Of a stretch of DNA of 64,000 bases, positions 27,756-37,385 are shown in pieces. The position numbers and the translations under genes are program-made. The notes beneath the pieces were generated by a model. The model was not told the DNA's origin, did no database searches, and was given only the letters and a program-made list of their open reading frames with translations. Within the stretch, counting starts at the first letter, position 1, and each line of letters opens with the position of its first letter. Source of the stretch: 62-47 sp044463945 (GTDB lineage: Bacteria > Pseudomonadota > Alphaproteobacteria > Rhizobiales > Xanthobacteraceae); the NCBI GenBank assembly GCA_044463945.1, contig JBIQLW010000021.1:3502-67501 (forward strand). The letters are read 5' to 3'.

Positions 27756-27829
27756 TGGGGAATGGTGTAACGGTAGCACAACAGACTCTGACTCTGTTTG
27801 TCTTGGTTCGAATCCAGGTTCCCCAGCCA
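27756..27829 (+). tRNA. tRNA-Gln (anticodon CTG)
   Basis: A 74-nt cloverleaf: acceptor TGGGGAA pairs with TTCCCCA, the D-arm has GGTGTAACGGTAGCAC, the anticodon arm is ACAGA-CTCTGAC-TCTGT with CTG at positions 34-36, and the T-arm holds GGTTCGAATCC. The 3' CCA is encoded (27827-27829). A weak hairpin (ATATC/GATAT at 27845-27859) with TTTTT at 27867-27871 may end transcription. I see no duplicated tRNA end nearby, hence no sign of an integrated element. Confidence 0.96.
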
Positions 27830-27963
27830 CCTTCAGAAACCTTGATATCTTCCTGATATTAAAGTATTTTTGACAACTGCGGGCTTGGTGCAGCAACCTT
27901 TGCGACACCGGCGAACGGCGCGGGGCAGTTCGCGCCAGGGTCGGGAGCCGGCCCGGGGCGCCG

Positions 27964-28710
27964 TCAATAAGTGGCGCGGCCGCCGGAAATGTCGAACACC
28001 GCGCCGGTTGAGAACGAGCAATCCTTGGACGCAAGCCACGCCACCATCGCCGCCAGTTCCTCGACCAGAACGAAGCGGCCCTTCGGGATCTTCGACAGCA
28101 TGAAATCGATGTGCGTTTGCGTCATCTGGTCGAAGATCGCGGTTTTGGCCGCCGCCGGCGTCACCGCGTTGACCGCGATCTCGTAGCCGGCCAGTTCCTT
28201 GCCGAGCGACTTGGTGAGCGCGATCAGGCCGGCTTTCGAGGCCGAATAGTGCGCTGCATTGGGATTGCCTTCCTTGCCGGCGATGGAGGCGATGTTGACG
28301 ATGCGCCCGTAATTTTGGGCGATCATCGACGGCACGATGGCCTTGCAGCAGATGAAGGGGCCGTCGAGGTTGATGCGCAGCACCTTGCGCCACTCGTCGA
28401 AGTCCGTCTCCCACACCGTCTTGTTGACGCCGGCGATACCGGCATTGTTGACAAGGATGTCGATGTGTCCGAGCGCGGCCAGCGTCGCGTCGCGCGCCTT
28501 TTCGACGGCGGCCAAATCTGAAACATCGACCTGAATCGCGGTGACCGCCGTGCCGATGTCGCGCGCGGTCTTCTCAGCCAGCGCGATGTCGTGGTCCCAG
28601 ATCGCGACCTTGGCGCCGGACGATACGAAGCGTTCGGTGATGGCGCGACCAAAGCCCTGCGCACCGCCGGTGACCACCGCGCATCTGCCATTCAGATCGA
28701 TCTTGTTCAT
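27964..28710 (-). CDS. SDR-family NAD(P)-dependent oxidoreductase
   Basis: A 248-residue classical short-chain dehydrogenase. Cofactor motif TGGAQGFGRA (about 15-24), NNAG (about 88-91), catalytic Ser in NIASIAG, and Tyr-x-x-x-Lys in HYSASKAGL (about 158-166). An Asp after the second strand (WDHDIALAEKT) suggests NAD+ rather than NADP+. It follows another SDR and an IlvD/Edd dehydratase on the same strand, so it probably oxidises or reduces a sugar or sugar-acid intermediate. Its start is separated from the upstream SDR gene by a 180-bp gap filled by a hairpin repeat. Substrate unknown. Confidence 0.9.
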   Translation of the reverse strand: MNKIDLNGRCAVVTGGAQGFGRAITERFVSSGAKVAIWDHDIALAEKTARDIGTAVTAIQVDVSDLAAVEKARDATLAALGHIDILVNNAGIAGVNKTVWETDFDEWRKVLRINLDGPFICCKAIVPSMIAQNYGRIVNIASIAGKEGNPNAAHYSASKAGLIALTKSLGKELAGYEIAVNAVTPAAAKTAIFDQMTQTHIDFMLSKIPKGRFVLVEELAAMVAWLASKDCSFSTGAVFDISGGRATY

Positions 28711-28742
28711 CGTTCAATTTCCTTGAAGGTGAGTGGTGAAGG

Positions 28743-28870
28743 CACCCTGTCCCGGACGCGGCGCAGCGCCTCTTGCGCTGCTCCGCAGAGCCGGGACCGT
28801 CGCTAACGCTGTGTTCCGTTACGGCCCCGGCTCAGCGTCGCAATACTTTGTATTGCGCCGCGTCCGGGGC
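28743..28870. repeat. Paired double-hairpin intergenic repeat
   Basis: Two nested inverted repeats in a row. The first has outer arms GTCCCGG (28749-28755) / CCGGGAC (28791-28797) and inner arms GCAGCGC (28763-28769) / GCGCTGC (28775-28781). The second has outer arms GCCCCGG (28824-28830) / CCGGGGC (28864-28870) and inner arms GCAATAC (28840-28846) / GTATTGC (28850-28856). This is different from the repeats at 1.3, 8.7 and 20.0 kb. Similar elements are widespread in Bradyrhizobium-type genomes. It lies inside an apparent operon between two SDR genes. Confidence 0.8.
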
Positions 28871-28890
28871 AAGAAAGACAGAGTCTCCGC

Positions 28891-29625
28891 CTAAAGCGTC
28901 CAGCCGCCATCGATGATGTGGGCGACGCCGGTGGTGAAGGCGCTCTCGTCGCTCGCGAGATAGACCGCGAGCGCGGCGATTTCCTCGGCGGTGCCGAGCC
29001 GCCCCATCGGCTGGCGGCTGACGAACATCTCGCGGCCGCCGGGGCCGAGCGCCGCGGCACGGCCGAGCATCGACGGCGTCTCGATGGTGCCGGGACAGAT
29101 GCAGTTGCAGCGGATGCCTTTAGTGATGAAGTCGGCGGCGACGGCGCGGGTGAGGCCGGCCACAGCCGCCTTGGTGGCGCCGTAGACATAGCGGTTCGGC
29201 GCCGCCTTGAAGACGCCGGCGGCGGAGGCGATGTTAATGATCGAGCCTTTGCCGGCCGCCAGCATTCCCGGCAGGAAGGCGCGCAGCGTGCGATGCATCG
29301 ATTTGACGTTGAGGTCGAACGAGAAATCCCAGTCGGCCTCGCTGCATTCCAGCACCGTGCCGTGATGGACGAAGCCGGCCGCGTTGAGCAGCACATCGAC
29401 GGTGCCGACGCGCTTGGCCAACGCCTCGACCGCCGCGCTGTCGCGCACGTCGAGGCGGGCGGTCTCGGTGACGCCGTTCTTGGACAAGTCCGCGAGTTGC
29501 TTGTCGTCGATGTCGGTGGCGATCACGGTTGCGCCTTCGCGGGCGAAAGCGATGGCGCTGGCGCGGCCGATGCCGGCCGCCGCGGCGGTGACGAAGGCGC
29601 GCTTGCCTGTCAATCGGCCGGACAT
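28891..29625 (-). CDS. SDR-family dehydrogenase, DHRS6 / 2-keto-3-deoxy-sugar-acid dehydrogenase-like
   Basis: A 244-residue short-chain dehydrogenase with cofactor motif TAAAAGIGRA (about 13-22), ATDIDDKQL (Asp selecting NAD+), NAAG, catalytic Ser in NIASAAG and Tyr-Lys in YVYGATKAAV (about 147-156). The DIDDKQL and RCNCICPGTIETPSM segments resemble the DHRS6 group, which includes 2-keto-3-deoxy-L-fuconate dehydrogenases and 3-hydroxybutyrate dehydrogenase type 2. With a sugar-acid dehydratase 31 bp upstream, an action on a 2-keto-3-deoxy sugar acid is a reasonable guess. Not proven by sequence. Confidence 0.88.
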   Translation of the reverse strand: MSGRLTGKRAFVTAAAAGIGRASAIAFAREGATVIATDIDDKQLADLSKNGVTETARLDVRDSAAVEALAKRVGTVDVLLNAAGFVHHGTVLECSEADWDFSFDLNVKSMHRTLRAFLPGMLAAGKGSIINIASAAGVFKAAPNRYVYGATKAAVAGLTRAVAADFITKGIRCNCICPGTIETPSMLGRAAALGPGGREMFVSRQPMGRLGTAEEIAALAVYLASDESAFTTGVAHIIDGGWTL

Positions 29626-29656
29626 GGTTGTCTCCTCAAGCTGTCGATGCGGGACG

Positions 29657-31480
29657 TCAATGATTGTCGCGGGCGACGCCGAAGCGGCCGACGATATCCT
29701 GATATCGCGTCGCGAACTCCATGCAGGCGCCGGTGGCGTGCTGCCCGACCGTCTGACGATACAGTTCCTGCCATGGCGTCTGGTTGGCCGGGTAGGGAAA
29801 GCCGCCGCTGGCGTCGAGTGCGGCGCGGCGTCGCGCCACCTCGTCGTCGGAGATCAGGATGTCGGCGCCGCCGGTATTGAGGTCGATGCGCACCTTGTCG
29901 CCGGTCCTGAGAATGGCGAGCCCGCCATCGGCAGCCGCTTCCGGCGTGGCGTTGAGGATCGAGGGTGAGCCCGAGGTGCCGGACTGGCGGCCGTCGCCGA
30001 TGCACGGCAGCGAGAGGATGCCGCGTTTGATCAGCGCCGCCGGCGGCTGCATGTTGACCACCTCGGCGCCGCCGGGATAGCCGATCGGGCCGACGCCGCG
30101 GATGAACAGGATGCAGTGCTCGTCGATGGCGAGCGCGGGATCGTCGATCCGCGCGTGATAATCCTCCGGTCCCTCGAACACGATGGCGCGGCCCTCGAAC
30201 GCATTGGGGTCTTTCGGGTTCGAAAGATAGCGGTCGCGAAATTCTCCGGAGATCACGCTGGTCTTCATGATCGCGGAATCGAACAGGTTGCCGCGCAGCA
30301 CGATGAAGCCGGCGTCCTTGACCAGCGGCTTGTCATAGCTCCAGATCACGTCGCCGTCGGGCTTTGGCGCGTCGCGGCAGTTGTCGCCCATGGTGCGGCC
30401 GTTGACGGTCATCGCGTCTTCGTGGATGCGTCTGTGCCGCATCAGTTCGCCGACCACGGCGGGCACGCCGCCGGCGCGGTGAAATTCCTCGCCGAGATAG
30501 AAGCCGGCCGGCTGCATGTTGACCAGCAGCGGCACGTCGTGGCCGCAGGCCTGCCAGTCGTCGATGGAGAGTTCGACGCCGATGTGCCGGGCCAGCGCGT
30601 TGATGTGGATCGGCGCGTTGGTCGATCCGCCGATCGCGGAGTTGACCACGATGCAGTTCTCGAACGCCTTGCGGGTCAGGATGTCCGAAGGCTTCAGGTC
30701 CTCCCACACCATTTCGACGATCCGCGTTCCGGTCTCGTAGGCGATCTGGCCGCGCTCCCGATAGGGCGCCGGGATCGCGGCGCAGCCCGGCAGCGACATG
30801 CCGAGCGCCTCGGCAAGCGCGTTCATGGTCGAGGCGGTGCCCATGGTGTTGCAATGGCCGACCGAGGGTGCCGAGGATGCGACGATGCGCATGAACTCCT
30901 CGTAGTCGATCTCGCCGGCGGCAAGCCGCTCGCGCGATTTCCACACCACGGTGCCGGAGCCGCTGCGTTCGCCGTTGAACCAGCCGTTGAGCATCGGCCC
31001 GCCGGATAGCACGATCGCCGGCATGTTGACGGTCGCCGCCGCCATCAGGCACGCCGGCGTGGTCTTGTCGCAGCCGGTGGTCAGCACCACGCCGTCGAGC
31101 GGATAGCTGAACAGCACCTCGACCAGCCCGAGATAAGCAAGGTTGCGGTCCAGCGCCGCGGTGGGCCGCTTGCCGGTCTCCTGGATCGGATGCACCGGAA
31201 ACTCCATCGCGATGCCGCCGGCCGCGCGGATGCCTTCGCGCACGCGCTCGGCCAGTTGGAGATGGTGCCGGTTGCACGGCGACAGGTCGTTGCCGGTCTG
31301 GGCGATGCCGATGATCGGCTTGCCCGATTGCAGTTCCTCGCGCGTCAGCCCGTAGTTGAGATAGCGCTCCAGATAGAGCGCGGTCATGCCCGGGTTGTGC
31401 GGGTTGTCGAACCATTCCGATGAGCGGAGCTTGCGACGGGGGCGGTTCGCGGGCGTGGTATGATTAGATGCCTTGGTCAA
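29657..31480 (-). CDS. IlvD/Edd-family dehydratase, sugar-acid (arabinonate-like) type
   Basis: A 607-residue Fe-S dehydratase. Three cysteines expected to hold the cluster are Cys69 (NDLSPCNRHH), Cys137 (TTGCDKTTPAC) and Cys210 (SVGHCNTMGTAST); the 68 and 73 residue intervals match those I recall for L-arabinonate dehydratase rather than the longer Edd or IlvD. GDGRQSGTSGSPS near the C-terminus has the catalytic Ser. It removes water from an aldonic acid to give a 2-keto-3-deoxy acid. Start TTG 31480 is fixed by GGGAGGAAAG just before it. It heads a three-gene minus-strand operon below a LacI-type operator. Confidence 0.92.
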   Translation of the reverse strand: MTKASNHTTPANRPRRKLRSSEWFDNPHNPGMTALYLERYLNYGLTREELQSGKPIIGIAQTGNDLSPCNRHHLQLAERVREGIRAAGGIAMEFPVHPIQETGKRPTAALDRNLAYLGLVEVLFSYPLDGVVLTTGCDKTTPACLMAAATVNMPAIVLSGGPMLNGWFNGERSGSGTVVWKSRERLAAGEIDYEEFMRIVASSAPSVGHCNTMGTASTMNALAEALGMSLPGCAAIPAPYRERGQIAYETGTRIVEMVWEDLKPSDILTRKAFENCIVVNSAIGGSTNAPIHINALARHIGVELSIDDWQACGHDVPLLVNMQPAGFYLGEEFHRAGGVPAVVGELMRHRRIHEDAMTVNGRTMGDNCRDAPKPDGDVIWSYDKPLVKDAGFIVLRGNLFDSAIMKTSVISGEFRDRYLSNPKDPNAFEGRAIVFEGPEDYHARIDDPALAIDEHCILFIRGVGPIGYPGGAEVVNMQPPAALIKRGILSLPCIGDGRQSGTSGSPSILNATPEAAADGGLAILRTGDKVRIDLNTGGADILISDDEVARRRAALDASGGFPYPANQTPWQELYRQTVGQHATGACMEFATRYQDIVGRFGVARDNH

Positions 31481-31615
31481 TCTTTCCTCCCGCGCTGAAC
31501 GTTCCGCAGGGATGGTGGAGCCGCCCTGGCTGTTGTTACGATATCGGGCGCGCGCCGCGAGCGCGGCCGCCGACGTCCCATTGTTCCAGAGACAGACGCG
31601 CAAGTCACGTCAAAA

Positions 31616-31629
31616 AGACAGCGCTACCA
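31616..31629. promoter_or_regulatory. Predicted LacI-family operator in front of the dehydratase operon
   Basis: AGACAGCGCTACCA, nearly the same as TGACAGCGCTACCA at 32743-32756 (13 of 14 bases). The site is a near-palindrome around AGCGCT with the central CG typical of LacI-family operators. It lies 136 bp upstream of the dehydratase start codon and downstream of the lacI-type gene. Confidence 0.6.
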
Positions 31630-31669
31630 CCGATATGGCGAACCGTTTACGACGCGCGTCGGGGGGCCG

Positions 31670-32716
31670 TCAACGGTGTCTGGCGGCGGACGATCGCCGG
31701 ATCATCAGTTCGAAGCCGAGGTCCACCACCGGCGTTGCCGGGCGGTTGCCGGCGATCGCGTCCATCACCATCGTGATCGCGGTCTTGCCCATGTCGTAGC
31801 GGTTGGTGCGCACGCTGCTCAGCGGCGGCACGGCGGAGGCCATGTATTCCAGATCGTTGAAACCGACGATCGCCATATCCTCGGGCACCTGGATCTGGCG
31901 CCGCTGGCATTCGAACAGCGTTCCCAGCGCAAGGTCGTCATTGACGCAGAACACCGCGTCCATGTCGGACGCCTTCATCAGCAGGTCGGAGAACAGCGTG
32001 CCGCCCATGGTCACCGAGGTCGGTACCGGCGTCGTGATGACGAGGCGCGGATCGTACAGCGACGCGCGCTTCATGGCGTCGGTGTAGCCTTCGAGGCGAC
32101 GCTGCACGCGCGGGTCCATGCGCGCGCCAAGGAAACCGATCCGGCGGAAGTTCAGCGAGATGAGGTGGGAAATCGCGGCAAAAGCCGCGTCATTGTGCGA
32201 AAACCCCACCATCATGTCGACTGGCTCGGGGCCGATCTCCATGATCTGGACGATCGGGCAGTTCATCGCTTCAAGCACCGCGCGCGATTCTGGCGTCTGA
32301 TTGATGCCCGTCACCACCAGCCCCGCCGGTCGCTGCGCCTGAAACAGCCGCAGCAGTTTTTCCTCCTGCAGGATGCTGTAGTGCGTGTTGACCAACTGGA
32401 TCGAATAGCGGCTGCCTTCGGAGCCGTCATAGATGCCGCGCAGGACATCGGTAAAAACGTTGTTGGTGAACGAGGGGATCAGGACGCCGATCACTTCGGT
32501 GCGTCGCGAGGCGAGCGCGCGCGCCGCGAGGTCGGGCACATAGCCGAGCTGGCGCGCGGCGTTCTCGACGCGCTCGCGCTTGGCCGGCGACAGCGCCTCG
32601 GGATTGCGGAAGAACCGGGACGCGGTGATGGGACTGACCCCGGCGAGTTCTGCAACCTCCGTGAGCCTCACCTTTCCGGAACTGGTCCGCGCCCGTGCCA
32701 TGCCCGCTGATAACAT
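31670..32716 (-). CDS. LacI-family transcriptional regulator
   Basis: A 348-residue repressor. The N-terminal helix-turn-helix is VRLTEVAELAGVSPITASRFFRNPEALSPAKRERV with the hinge AARQLGYVPDLAARALASRRT (about 15-70). The periplasmic-binding-protein-like sensor domain follows (VIGVLIPSFTNNVFTDVLRGI ... VFCVNDDLALGTLFECQRRQI ... IAIVGFNDLEYMASAVPPL). It resembles GntR-type sugar-acid regulators. It is divergent from the ABC operon and upstream of the dehydratase operon; the shared operators suggest it controls both, with the sugar or sugar acid as inducer. ATG 32716 chosen; 32701 also possible. Confidence 0.93.
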   Translation of the reverse strand: MLSAGMARARTSSGKVRLTEVAELAGVSPITASRFFRNPEALSPAKRERVENAARQLGYVPDLAARALASRRTEVIGVLIPSFTNNVFTDVLRGIYDGSEGSRYSIQLVNTHYSILQEEKLLRLFQAQRPAGLVVTGINQTPESRAVLEAMNCPIVQIMEIGPEPVDMMVGFSHNDAAFAAISHLISLNFRRIGFLGARMDPRVQRRLEGYTDAMKRASLYDPRLVITTPVPTSVTMGGTLFSDLLMKASDMDAVFCVNDDLALGTLFECQRRQIQVPEDMAIVGFNDLEYMASAVPPLSSVRTNRYDMGKTAITMVMDAIAGNRPATPVVDLGFELMIRRSSAARHR

Positions 32717-32742
32717 GGCCGTTTCAACAAAGAAATGATTAT

Positions 32743-32756
32743 TGACAGCGCTACCA
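32743..32756. promoter_or_regulatory. Predicted LacI-family operator between lacI-type gene and ABC operon
   Basis: TGACAGCGCTACCA: half-sites TGACAGC and, on the other strand, TGGTAGC. It sits 27 bp upstream of the regulator start and about 140 bp upstream of the transporter ATPase start, so one bound repressor could control both directions. Confidence 0.62.
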
Positions 32757-32895
32757 CGCCATTGATAATGGCGCCTCAGGCAGGGACAATGCCCGCACCT
32801 CAGCACTCATGCGCGACATTGCGCGCGTGACGTTGAAAAGACCGAAGCCTCAACGGCAGTTGCCGGATGACGCCGAAACAAAAGGGATGGAAGCA

Positions 32896-33957
<1,062 letters not shown>

Positions 33958-34029
33958 GGGGGCGCGGGCCTGATCGACCATCGCCAAACAAAATTAAAAT
34001 CGAAGACGACCATCGGGAGGAAAAGAGAA

Positions 34030-35352
34030 ATGACCACATTCACGCCAGACCGCCGCTCTCTGCTCAAAGGCGGCGCTGCTGCTGCGGCCGCCATTTCGAC
34101 GATGTCGGCGGAGCAACTGCTTGGCTTCGCCAAGGCATGGGCCGCCGACGCCAAGTGGAAGCCGGAGGCCGGCGCCAAGATCAACCTTTTGCGCTGGAAG
34201 CGCTTCGTCGAGGCGGAAGACGTCGCCTTCATGAAGATGATCGAGGCGTTCCAGAAGGCGACCGGCGTTCAGGTCAACGTCTCCAACGAATCCTACGACG
34301 ACATCCAGCCCAAGGCGTCGGTGGCTGCCAACACCGGGCAGGGCCTCGACATGGTGTGGGGGCTCTATTCGCTGCCATTCCTGTTTCCGAACAAGTGTCT
34401 CGATGTCTCCGATGTCGCCAAGTATCTCGGCGACAAGTACGGCGGCTGGACGGATTCGGCGCAGGCGTTCGGCAAGCTCGGCAACAAGTGGATCGGCATC
34501 CCCGTCGCCACCACCGGCGCGCTGGTCGCCTATCGCAAGAGCGCCGCGGAGAAGGCGGGCTTCAAGGAGTTTCCCAAGGACCTTGCCGGCTTCGCCGAAC
34601 TGGTCAAGGGCATGAACAAGAACGGCACCCCGGCCGGCATGGCGCTGGGCCACGCCTCGGGCGATGCCAACACCTGGCTGCACTGGGCCTTGTGGGCGCA
34701 CGGTGGCTACCTGATCGACAAGAACAACAAGGTCACCATCAACTCGCCGGAGACGGCGAAGTCGCTGGAATACGTCAAGGGTCTGTATGAGAACTTCATT
34801 CCCGGCACCGCGTCGTGGAACGACAGCAACAACAACAAGGCGTATATCGCCGGCCAGCTCTACCTCACGGTGAACGGCATCTCGGTCTACGTCACGGCCA
34901 AGAAGGAAAATCCGGCGATGGCCGAGGATACCTTCCATGCCAATCTGCCGCTCGGCGTCGACGGCAAGCTGCGCGAACTGCATCTGGCGTTCCCGATGCT
35001 GATCTTCACCTTCAGCAAGTTCCCGAACGCCTGCAAGGCGCTGACCGCGTTCATGCTGGAGGCCGACCAGTTCAACCCGTGGGTCGAGGCCGCGCAGGGC
35101 TACCTGTCGCCGTTCCTCAAGGCTTACGACGCCAACCCGATCTGGACGGCGGACCCGAAGAACCTGCTGTATCGGGACGTCGCCAAGAACGCGCTGACGC
35201 CGGCCGGCGTCGGCCAGCTCAACGAGGCGGCGGCGGCGGCGATCGCCGACTTCATCGTGGTCGATATGTACGCCAACTACTGCACCGGGCGCGAGGATCT
35301 GAAGGGCGCGATGGCGTCCGCCGAGCGTCAGGCCAAGCGCATCTATCGCTGA
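34030..35352 (+). CDS. Sugar ABC importer substrate-binding protein, Tat-exported
   Basis: A 440-residue periplasmic binding protein of the family 1 (maltose-type) class. The N-terminus carries a twin-arginine signal, DRRSLLKGG (about 7-15), then a hydrophobic Ala-rich stretch and a likely cleavage after AKAWA (about 38). NLLRWKRFVEAEDVAFMKMIEAFQKATGVQVNVSN, SKSAAEKAG-like and YVKGLYENFIPG segments are typical. A Tat signal implies folding before export. Good GGAGG ribosome site. Ligand unknown, but the neighbours point to a sugar or sugar acid. A strong hairpin follows the stop codon. Confidence 0.92.
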   Translation: MTTFTPDRRSLLKGGAAAAAAISTMSAEQLLGFAKAWAADAKWKPEAGAKINLLRWKRFVEAEDVAFMKMIEAFQKATGVQVNVSNESYDDIQPKASVAANTGQGLDMVWGLYSLPFLFPNKCLDVSDVAKYLGDKYGGWTDSAQAFGKLGNKWIGIPVATTGALVAYRKSAAEKAGFKEFPKDLAGFAELVKGMNKNGTPAGMALGHASGDANTWLHWALWAHGGYLIDKNNKVTINSPETAKSLEYVKGLYENFIPGTASWNDSNNNKAYIAGQLYLTVNGISVYVTAKKENPAMAEDTFHANLPLGVDGKLRELHLAFPMLIFTFSKFPNACKALTAFMLEADQFNPWVEAAQGYLSPFLKAYDANPIWTADPKNLLYRDVAKNALTPAGVGQLNEAAAAAIADFIVVDMYANYCTGREDLKGAMASAERQAKRIYR

Positions 35353-35363
35353 GCGATAGCCTC

Positions 35364-35393
35364 GGCCGGCGCGGAGCGTGATCCGCGCCGGCC
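35364..35393 (+). other. Strong intercistronic hairpin after the binding-protein gene
   Basis: GGCCGGCGCGGA (35364-35375) and TCCGCGCCGGCC (35382-35393) form a perfect 12-bp stem with a 6-nt loop, 11 bp after the stop. No T-run follows, so it probably protects the upstream mRNA or attenuates, giving more binding protein than permease (known for malE and similar genes). Confidence 0.6.
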
Positions 35394-35464
35394 GGTCGCG
35401 GCGCAAGGTGCGTCCGGTTTAACAGCAAACGACCGCTTCTCGTGGCGGTCCAGGTTGCCGAACA

Positions 35465-36427
35465 ATGAGCAGCACGGTTCAGACATCGTTGCCGGCGCCG
35501 GTTGAGGACACCTCGCTCGCGGCGCGCTGGCAGCAGTTGCACGCCAACCGCAACTGGCAGGCGGCGTGGTTCATGCTGCCGACAGCGGCGTTCCTGCTCC
35601 TGTTCCTGGCCTATCCGCTGGGGCTCGGCATCTGGATGAGTTTCACCGACGAGCGCATCGGCCGTCCGGGGATTTTCGTCGGGCTCGAAAACTACGAATG
35701 GCTGTGGGACGATTCCGTCTTCTGGCTCTCGGTGTTCAACACGCTGCTCTACACCATCGTCGCCAGCATCATCAAATTCGCGGTCGGCCTCTATCTGGCG
35801 CTGCTGCTCAACCGCCACATGCCGTTCAAGGCGATGATCCGCGCCGTGGTGCTGCTGCCGTTCATCGTGCCGACGGTGCTGTCGGCGATCGCGTTCTGGT
35901 GGATCTACGATACTCAGTTCTCGATCATCTCGTGGTCGCTGGTGAAACTCGGCATCATCAGCGAGAACATCAATTTTCTTGGCGAAACCAACTGGGCGCG
36001 CGCCAGCGTCATTTTCGCCAATATCTGGCGCGGCGTGCCGTTTGTCGCCATCACGCTGCTGGCGGGCCTGCAAACCGTGTCGCCCTCGCTCTACGAGGCG
36101 GCGACGCTCGACGGTGCCACCAACTGGCAGCGCTTCCGCTACGTCACTTATCCGCTGCTGACGCCGATCATCGCGGTGGTGATGACGTTCTCGGTGCTGT
36201 TCACCTTCACCGACTTCCAGTTGATCTGGGCTCTGACCCGCGGCGGCCCGGTGAACGCCACCCATCTGATGGCGACCTTGAGCTATCAGCGCGGCATCCT
36301 CTCCGGGCGGCTCGGGGAGGGTGCGGCGATCGCCACCGCGATGATCCCGTTCCTGCTCGCGGCCATCGCCATATCGTGGTTCGGGATGCAGCGCCGCAAG
36401 TGGCAGCAGGGGAGCGACAATGACTGA
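35465..36427 (+). CDS. Sugar ABC importer permease (MalF/UgpA type)
   Basis: A 320-residue inner-membrane permease with about six helices. The cytoplasmic coupling (EAA) loop is SLYEAATLDGATNWQRFRYVTYPLL (about residues 210-235) with the conserved EAAxxDGA-x8-P pattern. FTDERIGRPGIFVGLENYEWL is typical of family 1 sugar permeases. It overlaps the next permease gene by 8 bp, so the two are co-translated. No strong ribosome site; the start was chosen by length and family N-terminus. Confidence 0.94.
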   Translation: MSSTVQTSLPAPVEDTSLAARWQQLHANRNWQAAWFMLPTAAFLLLFLAYPLGLGIWMSFTDERIGRPGIFVGLENYEWLWDDSVFWLSVFNTLLYTIVASIIKFAVGLYLALLLNRHMPFKAMIRAVVLLPFIVPTVLSAIAFWWIYDTQFSIISWSLVKLGIISENINFLGETNWARASVIFANIWRGVPFVAITLLAGLQTVSPSLYEAATLDGATNWQRFRYVTYPLLTPIIAVVMTFSVLFTFTDFQLIWALTRGGPVNATHLMATLSYQRGILSGRLGEGAAIATAMIPFLLAAIAISWFGMQRRKWQQGSDND

Positions 36428-37331
36428 TCGCCTGATGCAGAAGGCGCCCGCGGCGCCGCTCGCGAAAAATGACGACACCGAGGGCATGAGCTACCTCGAA
36501 AGCCTGCCGCAGCGGCTGATCACGCTTTACCTGCCGCTGTCGATCATCGTCATTATCCTGCTGTTCCCGTTCTACTGGATGGCGATCACCGCGATCAAAC
36601 CGGACGAGCAGTTGATCGACATGGAGACGTACAGCCCGTTCTGGGTTGTGGCGCCGACCTTCAAGCACATCACCAAGCTGCTATTGGAGACGGAGTATCC
36701 GCGCTGGCTGTGGAACACGATGTATGTCGCGGCGGGGGCCACCTTCCTGTCGATCGTCGCCAGCGTGCTCGCGGCCTATGCCATCGTCCGGCTGCGCTTC
36801 AAGGGGGCGGATGCGGTGGGAGCGGCGATCTTCCTCGCCTATCTGGTGCCGCCGGCGATCCTGTTCATCCCGCTCGCCTCGGTGATCCAGGCTTACGGGC
36901 TGTTCGACTCGCCGCTGTCGCTGATCCTGGTCTATCCGACACTGTTGATCCCGTTCTCGACCTGGCTCCTGATGGGCTATTTCCGTACCATCCCGTTCGA
37001 GCTTGAGGAATGCGCGCTGATCGATGGCGCCTCGCGCTGGCAGATCCTCACCAAGATCGTGATTCCGCTGTCGGTGCCGGGGCTGATCTCGGCGTTCATC
37101 TTCTGCTTCACGCTGTGCTGGAACGAGTTCATCTACGCGCTGACCTTCCTGCAATCGACGCCGAACAAGACGGTGCCGGTCGCCATCGTCAACGAGTTCG
37201 TCGATGGCGACATCTACAAGTGGGGCTCGCTGATGGCGGGAGCGCTGATCGGCTCGCTGCCGCTGGTGATCCTTTATGCCTTCTTTGTCGAGCACTATGT
37301 TTCGGCGATGACCGGCGCGGTGAAGGAGTGA
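36420..37331 (+). CDS. Sugar ABC importer permease (MalG/UgpE type)
   Basis: A 303-residue inner-membrane permease, six helices, with the EAA loop ELEECALIDGASRWQILTKIVIPLS (about 195-220). FPFYWMAITAIKPDEQL near the N-terminus and FCFTLCWNEFIYALTFL are standard for the second permease of carbohydrate importers. It pairs with the upstream permease. Its stop codon overlaps the left arm of a hairpin at 37330-37358 that separates it from the denD-like gene. Confidence 0.94.
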   Translation: MTDRLMQKAPAAPLAKNDDTEGMSYLESLPQRLITLYLPLSIIVIILLFPFYWMAITAIKPDEQLIDMETYSPFWVVAPTFKHITKLLLETEYPRWLWNTMYVAAGATFLSIVASVLAAYAIVRLRFKGADAVGAAIFLAYLVPPAILFIPLASVIQAYGLFDSPLSLILVYPTLLIPFSTWLLMGYFRTIPFELEECALIDGASRWQILTKIVIPLSVPGLISAFIFCFTLCWNEFIYALTFLQSTPNKTVPVAIVNEFVDGDIYKWGSLMAGALIGSLPLVILYAFFVEHYVSAMTGAVKE

Positions 37332-37358
37332 TATTGCGGACCCGCTCGCGGCAATATC
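37330..37358 (+). other. Intercistronic hairpin between permease and denD-like gene
   Basis: GATATTGC (37330-37337) and GCAATATC (37351-37358) form an 8-bp stem whose 5' arm includes the permease stop codon. No T-run; it may stabilise or partly attenuate the message before the dehydrogenase gene. Confidence 0.45.
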
Positions 37359-37385
37359 GAACCAAAAGCAATAAGGAGTTGGGTC

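Noticed and set aside
27756..27829. tRNA-Gln as an attachment site for an integrated element
   Set aside because: No integrase gene and no duplicated 3' tRNA end were seen in the flanks.
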